Source of the DNA: Anaerobaca lacustris
GTDB taxonomy: Bacteria; Planctomycetota; Phycisphaerae; Sedimentisphaerales; Anaerobacaceae
Length of the DNA stretch: 64,000 bases
Reading direction: 5' to 3'
Assembly: GCF_030012215.1 (NCBI RefSeq)
Contig: NZ_JASCXX010000006.1
Location: 62,001 to 126,000 of the forward strand
Shown in pieces: positions 60,696-64,000 of this stretch (positions are counted from its first letter, which is position 1; every line of letters begins with the position of its first letter). The notes beneath the pieces are model-generated. The model was not told where the DNA came from and ran no database searches. It saw only the letters and a list, made by a program, of their open reading frames with translations. Position numbers and translations under genes: made by a program.

Positions 60696-61205
60696 ATGGA
60701 ACAGAGTGACCGCAATATCGTGTTGATCGGGATGCCGGGCGTGGGCAAGAGCACCATCGGCGTGCTGCTGGCCAAGGCGCTGGGCTGTCACTTTCTAGAT
60801 ACGGACGTCTTCATGCAGGCGATGCAGGGCCGCTCGTTGCAGGAGATGATCGACCGCGACGGGCTGGCGGCGTTCTGCGAGGCCGAGGAGGATTACATCC
60901 TCTATCTCGACGCGTCCAAAACGGTCATCGCCACCGGCGGCAGCGTCGTCTACAGCGAGCACGCCATGCGCCACCTGGCCGAGCATGGCGTCATCGTGCA
61001 CCTCGACCTGCCCGTCGAGCGGATCGAAGAACGCCTCCGCAACCTCCAGACGCGAGGCGTGGTCATGGAGAAGGGCCAGACCATCCGCTCGCTGTTCGCC
61101 GAACGCGAGCCCCTCTACCGCCGATACGCCCAGATCACCATCGACTGCACCAACAAAAACCACGACGATCTCGTCACCGAAATCATCACCATCCTTCAAC
61201 GGTAA
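60696..61205 (+). CDS. aroK: Shikimate kinase
   Basis: A 169-residue P-loop kinase of the aromatic amino acid pathway, converting shikimate to shikimate-3-phosphate. Walker A GMPGVGKST (about 12-20), the DTD motif in FLDTDVFM (about 34-38), the shikimate-binding GGS in ATGGSVV, and LxxRxPLYxxYA as FAEREPLYRRYAQI near 140 are present. The length is normal for AroK. A longer open frame upstream belongs to the preceding gene's shadow. The start is 53 bp after the membrane protein gene. Confidence 0.93.
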   Translation: MEQSDRNIVLIGMPGVGKSTIGVLLAKALGCHFLDTDVFMQAMQGRSLQEMIDRDGLAAFCEAEEDYILYLDASKTVIATGGSVVYSEHAMRHLAEHGVIVHLDLPVERIEERLRNLQTRGVVMEKGQTIRSLFAEREPLYRRYAQITIDCTNKNHDDLVTEIITILQR

Positions 61206-61248
61206 AATTTTGATGCTGACCGGCCTAAAGCACGGCCGGCTGTCTGGT

Positions 61249-61257
61249 TGTTATATT
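61249..61257 (+). promoter_or_regulatory. Extended -10 candidate before the ECF sigma gene
   Basis: TGTTATATT matches an extended -10 (TGnTATAAT with one mismatch); there is no good -35. A CCGGCC/GGCCGG stem (61220-61239) just upstream may terminate aroK. Confidence 0.35.
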
Positions 61258-61295
61258 GGTGAGACGTCAATGGTCTCGACGAAAGGGCGCTTTCG

Positions 61296-61844
61296 GTGAA
61301 GTGGGAAGAGAGGTTGCTGGTCTGGCGGCTGAATCGTGGCGACGCGACGGCTCTGTCGGAGGTGTACGAGCGGTGCCGGGACGATCTGCTCCGTCTGGCC
61401 GGCTCGATGCTGCATGACGGCCCGGCGGCCGAGGACATCGTGCAGGACGTCTTCGTCGCCTTCGCCGGCGCGGCACGGACCTTTCGCCTGACCGGCCGTC
61501 TCAAGGGCTATCTGGCCACATGTGTGGCCAACGCCGCCCGCAACCGGCTCAAGGCGGCCGCAAGGCGCAGAACAACGGACCTCGACGAGGCGGCCAGTCT
61601 GGCCTCGCCGGGCGAGCCGCCGGACCGCTGGATGGCGATCAGCGAGCAGTTCGAGCGCGTCAGCGGCGCGATGGCGGAGCTGCCCGCCGAGCAGCGCGAG
61701 GTCATCACGCTGCACGTGTATGGCGATATGACGTTTCGCCAGATCGCCGAGTGGCAGCAGGCGTCGATCAAGACGGTGCAGAGCCGCTATCGTTACGGCC
61801 TGGACAAACTCCGGTCGGCTCTGAATGACGAGGTAGTGCGATGA
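61296..61844 (+). CDS. ECF-type RNA polymerase sigma factor
   Basis: A 182-residue sigma factor starting with GTG (AAGGG 9 bases upstream). Region 2 (about 22-90) with DLLRLAGSMLHDGPAAEDIVQDVFVAFAGAAR, and region 4 (about 125-175) with AELPAEQREVITLHVYGDMTFRQIAEWQQASIKTVQSRYRYGLDKLR, are intact. Its stop overlaps the next ATG (ATGA), so it is translationally coupled to a membrane protein that probably acts as its anti-sigma factor. Confidence 0.92.
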   Translation: MKWEERLLVWRLNRGDATALSEVYERCRDDLLRLAGSMLHDGPAAEDIVQDVFVAFAGAARTFRLTGRLKGYLATCVANAARNRLKAAARRRTTDLDEAASLASPGEPPDRWMAISEQFERVSGAMAELPAEQREVITLHVYGDMTFRQIAEWQQASIKTVQSRYRYGLDKLRSALNDEVVR

Positions 61845-62731
61845 AACCCAATGAGGATATCGAGAGAGTGTTGAAAGAGGCGTCGATCGACGTCGATGGT
61901 GCGGCGGACCGGCGCGTCCGGGAGCGGATGCGCGAGGCATACGATCGCTCGGCCGCGCCGCGCCGTCCGGACTACTGGGGCCTGGCCTTCGAGAGCCGAC
62001 CGGTCCGATGGGCGGCCGCCGCCGTCATCCTCCTGGCGCTGGGCGTTCTCGTCGGCCAATTCGGCGCGATGCTCTCCGGCGGCGGCGTCGCCTGGGCCGA
62101 GGTCACCCAACGTTTTCAGTCGGTCCCGTTCTTCTATGCCTCCATCTACATGCGGGACGGCGCGCTGGCCGAGCCCCGGCAGTTCGAGTTGTGGATGGGC
62201 AAAGGCGGCCACGCCCGGATGCGCGTGGGGCCGCAGGTTCTCTTCGGTCGTGAGGGGCGGGTGACCCATGCGTTCGACGTGCGAAGCCGCACGGAAGTGG
62301 AGGCGGACCGGACCGCCGCCGACATCATCGGTATTCTGGCCAGTTCCGAGGAGTTCTCGCTGGAGACGGTGATTCGCAGTTTGTCCGAAGGCAAGCTGCT
62401 GGAGGTGACGCCGGCGATGAACGCCGAGGCGGCTATCGGCGAAGACCTCGTCGTATTCGATGCCCAGTCGGTGGTCAGTCCGGGGTGGGTGCGGATCTAC
62501 GCGCTGCGCGAAAGCCGGCTGCCGGTGGGCCTGCGGATCTGGGACCCGGCCGAGGGGTTCTGCGTCGATGCGCTGATCACCTATGCGAAGGAGCCGCCGG
62601 AGGTGTTTTTCGATGCCGAAGCCTTTGCGGCCCATCTCCACGACTCCGATCGCAGTGAGACGAGTCTGGCCTACATGTTCCTTAAGGACCCTGGCGGCCA
62701 GATCGTGACGCCATATCACGAAGACCCGTAG
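61841..62731 (+). CDS. Probable membrane anti-sigma or sensor protein
   Basis: A 296-residue protein with a cytoplasmic N-terminus (about 1-62), one membrane helix (about 63-82, WAAAAVILLALGVLVGQFG) and an outside domain (about 90-296). The type II topology directly behind an ECF sigma gene, with a 4-base overlap, fits an anti-sigma factor; however, I see no zinc HxxxCxxC motif. The outside domain has TAADIIGILASSEEF and AYMFLKDPGG, not recognised. Confidence 0.8.
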   Translation: MKPNEDIERVLKEASIDVDGAADRRVRERMREAYDRSAAPRRPDYWGLAFESRPVRWAAAAVILLALGVLVGQFGAMLSGGGVAWAEVTQRFQSVPFFYASIYMRDGALAEPRQFELWMGKGGHARMRVGPQVLFGREGRVTHAFDVRSRTEVEADRTAADIIGILASSEEFSLETVIRSLSEGKLLEVTPAMNAEAAIGEDLVVFDAQSVVSPGWVRIYALRESRLPVGLRIWDPAEGFCVDALITYAKEPPEVFFDAEAFAAHLHDSDRSETSLAYMFLKDPGGQIVTPYHEDP

Positions 62732-62777
62732 ACCCGCAGGGCGGGCCACGCCCACCATCTGCCTTTAGAGGGAATCG

Positions 62778-63773
62778 ATGATGCAGAACGGCAATCCAAC
62801 GAAGCCAATGGCACGACCGGCGATGCTTGGCGTCTTCATGCTGATGCTGATTTCAGGAGGATCGACGGTGACGCACGGCCAGGAACGGACGTATGCCGAG
62901 CGGCTCGGATGGCCGGCGGGGACGAAGGTCGTCATCTTCCACGTGGACGACGCGGGCATGTCCCATGATTCCAACGTCGGGGCGCGCAAGGCCGTCGAGG
63001 AGGGCGTCGCCACGTCGCTGAGCGTCATGATGCCGTGCTCGTGGGTTCCCGAATGCGCCGCCTGGCTCAGAGACAATCCGCAGGTCGATGCGGGCGTGCA
63101 TCTGACGCTGACGAGCGAGTGGAAGAACTACCGATGGGGGCCCGTCGCGGGTGCATCGGTCGTGCCGGGACTGGTCGACGAACATGGCTACCTCTGGCGC
63201 GGTGTGGCCGACGTCGCAGCCCACGCCGGCGCCGATGAAGTCGAGGCCGAGATGCGCGCCCAGGTCGATAAGGCCATCGCGGTGGGCCTTCGCCCGACGC
63301 ATCTCGACAGTCACATGGGGACGTGCTTTCTTCCTCAGTTCGTCGAGCGCTATATGAAGGTCGGCATCGAGAAGAACATCCCGATCCTCATGTTCGGCGG
63401 GCACATGCAGCACATCGGCGCTGAGGCCGGCCTGTTCAAGCCTCTGCTGCGGTCTCTCTCTGAGCAATTGTGGAACGCCGGACTGCCCGTGATCGACGAC
63501 CTCGTGACGCAGCCGACGAAAGGCCCCCAGTACGAGCAGCGAAAGAGCGAGTTGATCGCTCTGTTGCGCGAGATGCAGCCGGGCGTCACACAGATCATCG
63601 TCCACTGCACCGAGCCGACGGAGGTCTTTTCGTACATCAGTGGCTCCGGCCCTGCGCGTCAGGCGGAATTGCGTCTGATGACCGATCCTGACGTCAAGGC
63701 GTTCATCGAATCCGAGGGCATCGTCCTGACGACCTGGCGCGAATTGGCCGAGCGCCGCCAGCGAGTTCGGTAG
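62778..63773 (+). CDS. ChbG/YdjC-like carbohydrate deacetylase, secreted
   Basis: A 331-residue protein with a signal peptide (about 16-34). FHVDDAGMSHDSN (metal-binding Asp pair), GVHLTLTSEWKNYRWGPV, and PTHLDSHMGTCFLPQF (two metal histidines) are the YdjC/ChbG signature. Family members remove acetyl groups from oligosaccharides such as diacetylchitobiose, normally in the cytoplasm, so export is unusual. GAGGGAAT lies before the paired ATGs. It is 46 bp downstream of the anti-sigma-like gene and could be its target. Confidence 0.9.
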   Translation: MMQNGNPTKPMARPAMLGVFMLMLISGGSTVTHGQERTYAERLGWPAGTKVVIFHVDDAGMSHDSNVGARKAVEEGVATSLSVMMPCSWVPECAAWLRDNPQVDAGVHLTLTSEWKNYRWGPVAGASVVPGLVDEHGYLWRGVADVAAHAGADEVEAEMRAQVDKAIAVGLRPTHLDSHMGTCFLPQFVERYMKVGIEKNIPILMFGGHMQHIGAEAGLFKPLLRSLSEQLWNAGLPVIDDLVTQPTKGPQYEQRKSELIALLREMQPGVTQIIVHCTEPTEVFSYISGSGPARQAELRLMTDPDVKAFIESEGIVLTTWRELAERRQRVR

Positions 63774-63795
63774 GGGCGGGCCCCTGTGCCCGCCC
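63774..63795. terminator. GC-rich hairpin after the deacetylase
   Basis: GGGCGGGC, loop CCCTGT, GCCCGCCC: a perfect 8-bp stem three bases after the stop codon, without a U-tract. It could also be a copy of a small GC palindrome (a similar GGGCG/CGCCC occurs near 62741-62755). Confidence 0.4.
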
Positions 63796-63856
63796 GGCCC
63801 GCGGAGTGCCGGCGGCATCGTTATAACCGACCTGAAGATTGGAAAGAGGGCACGGA

Positions 63857-64000
63857 ATGTCTATCCACAGAACCACGCAGCCACGCCGTCCGGGGTTCAC
63901 GCTCATCGAGTTGCTGGTGGTCATCTCGATCATCGCGCTGCTGATGGCGATCATGGTCCCGGTTCTGGGCCGGGCCAGGGAGCAGGCCCGCCGGGTGGCC
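63857..64000 (+). CDS. Prepilin-type N-terminal protein, truncated by the window edge
   Basis: Only the first 48 residues are in the window. The leader [13 protein letters not shown] is followed by [19 protein letters not shown], a textbook type IV prepilin cleavage site and N-terminal helix, then [10 protein letters not shown], the usual continuation of planctomycete pseudopilins. GGAAAGAGGG lies upstream. By family it probably ends in an H-X9-DG domain, which cannot be seen here. Confidence 0.9.
   Translation, partial: MSIHRTTQPRRPGFTLIELLVVISIIALLMAIMVPVLGRAREQARRVA

Overview
The window is high-GC, densely coded bacterial DNA, most consistent with a free-living Planctomycetota of the Phycisphaerae/Sedimentisphaerales kind. 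The evidence is a prepilin-type N-terminus at the right edge, pseudopilin-like proteins with the H-X9-DG signature, PmoA-like and 3-keto-disaccharide-hydrolase (DUF1080) proteins beside Tat-exported Gfo/Idh oxidoreductases, a beta-helix protein with dockerin-like repeats, GH28 and GH51 enzymes, and many lipoproteins. The taxonomic assignment is inference; there is no rRNA or marker tree here.

Layout. 1-6.85 kb: a Pho regulon block (phosphate-selective-type porin, pstS-pstC-pstA-pstB, phoU). The porin and pstS are both preceded by TTAAC/CTAAC units repeated at 11-bp steps, which look like a Pho box. 7-10.9 kb (minus): a PQQ-type beta-propeller followed by three pseudopilin-like H-X9-DG proteins, behind a strong sigma70-type promoter. 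11.3-15.3 kb: an OmpA-type lipoprotein, a zinc-ribbon membrane protein and an ankyrin lipoprotein. 15.4-21 kb (minus): a large MscS-type channel, a lipocalin and an alpha/beta hydrolase-SGNH fusion. 21.2-25.6 kb: a beta-helix/dockerin protein, then archease and RtcB (RNA repair) separated by a palindromic repeat. 25.7-31 kb: a carbohydrate locus (PmoA-DUF1080 fusion, ThuA-like, Gfo/Idh, PmoA).

31-37.2 kb (minus) is the most interesting region: a compact operon with a 90-aa WXG100-like protein, a 339-aa helical protein, a 77-aa WXG100-like protein and a 1314-aa EccC/EssC-like FtsK ATPase, ending in a DUF1080 lipoprotein. I read it as a divergent, possibly minimal type VII-like secretion system. 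Divergent from it are an NtrC-type regulator with a perfect TATAAT box almost at its start codon and, after a second palindromic repeat, an NtrY-like kinase.

40.4-53.3 kb: a degenerate stretch, then four tandem MacB/FtsX-type permeases of the 'orphan duplicated permease' (ADOP) type without an ATPase gene, separated by repeated hairpin spacers, followed by a TolC-like lipoprotein whose start is copied from the permease start. 53.3-58.4 kb: an orphan secretin lipoprotein (minus), GH28 (plus) and GH51 arabinofuranosidase (minus). 58.7-64 kb: an unknown membrane protein, shikimate kinase, an ECF sigma factor with its probable membrane partner, a ChbG/YdjC-like deacetylase and a truncated prepilin-like gene. 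No tRNA, rRNA, CRISPR array, transposase or integrase was recognised.
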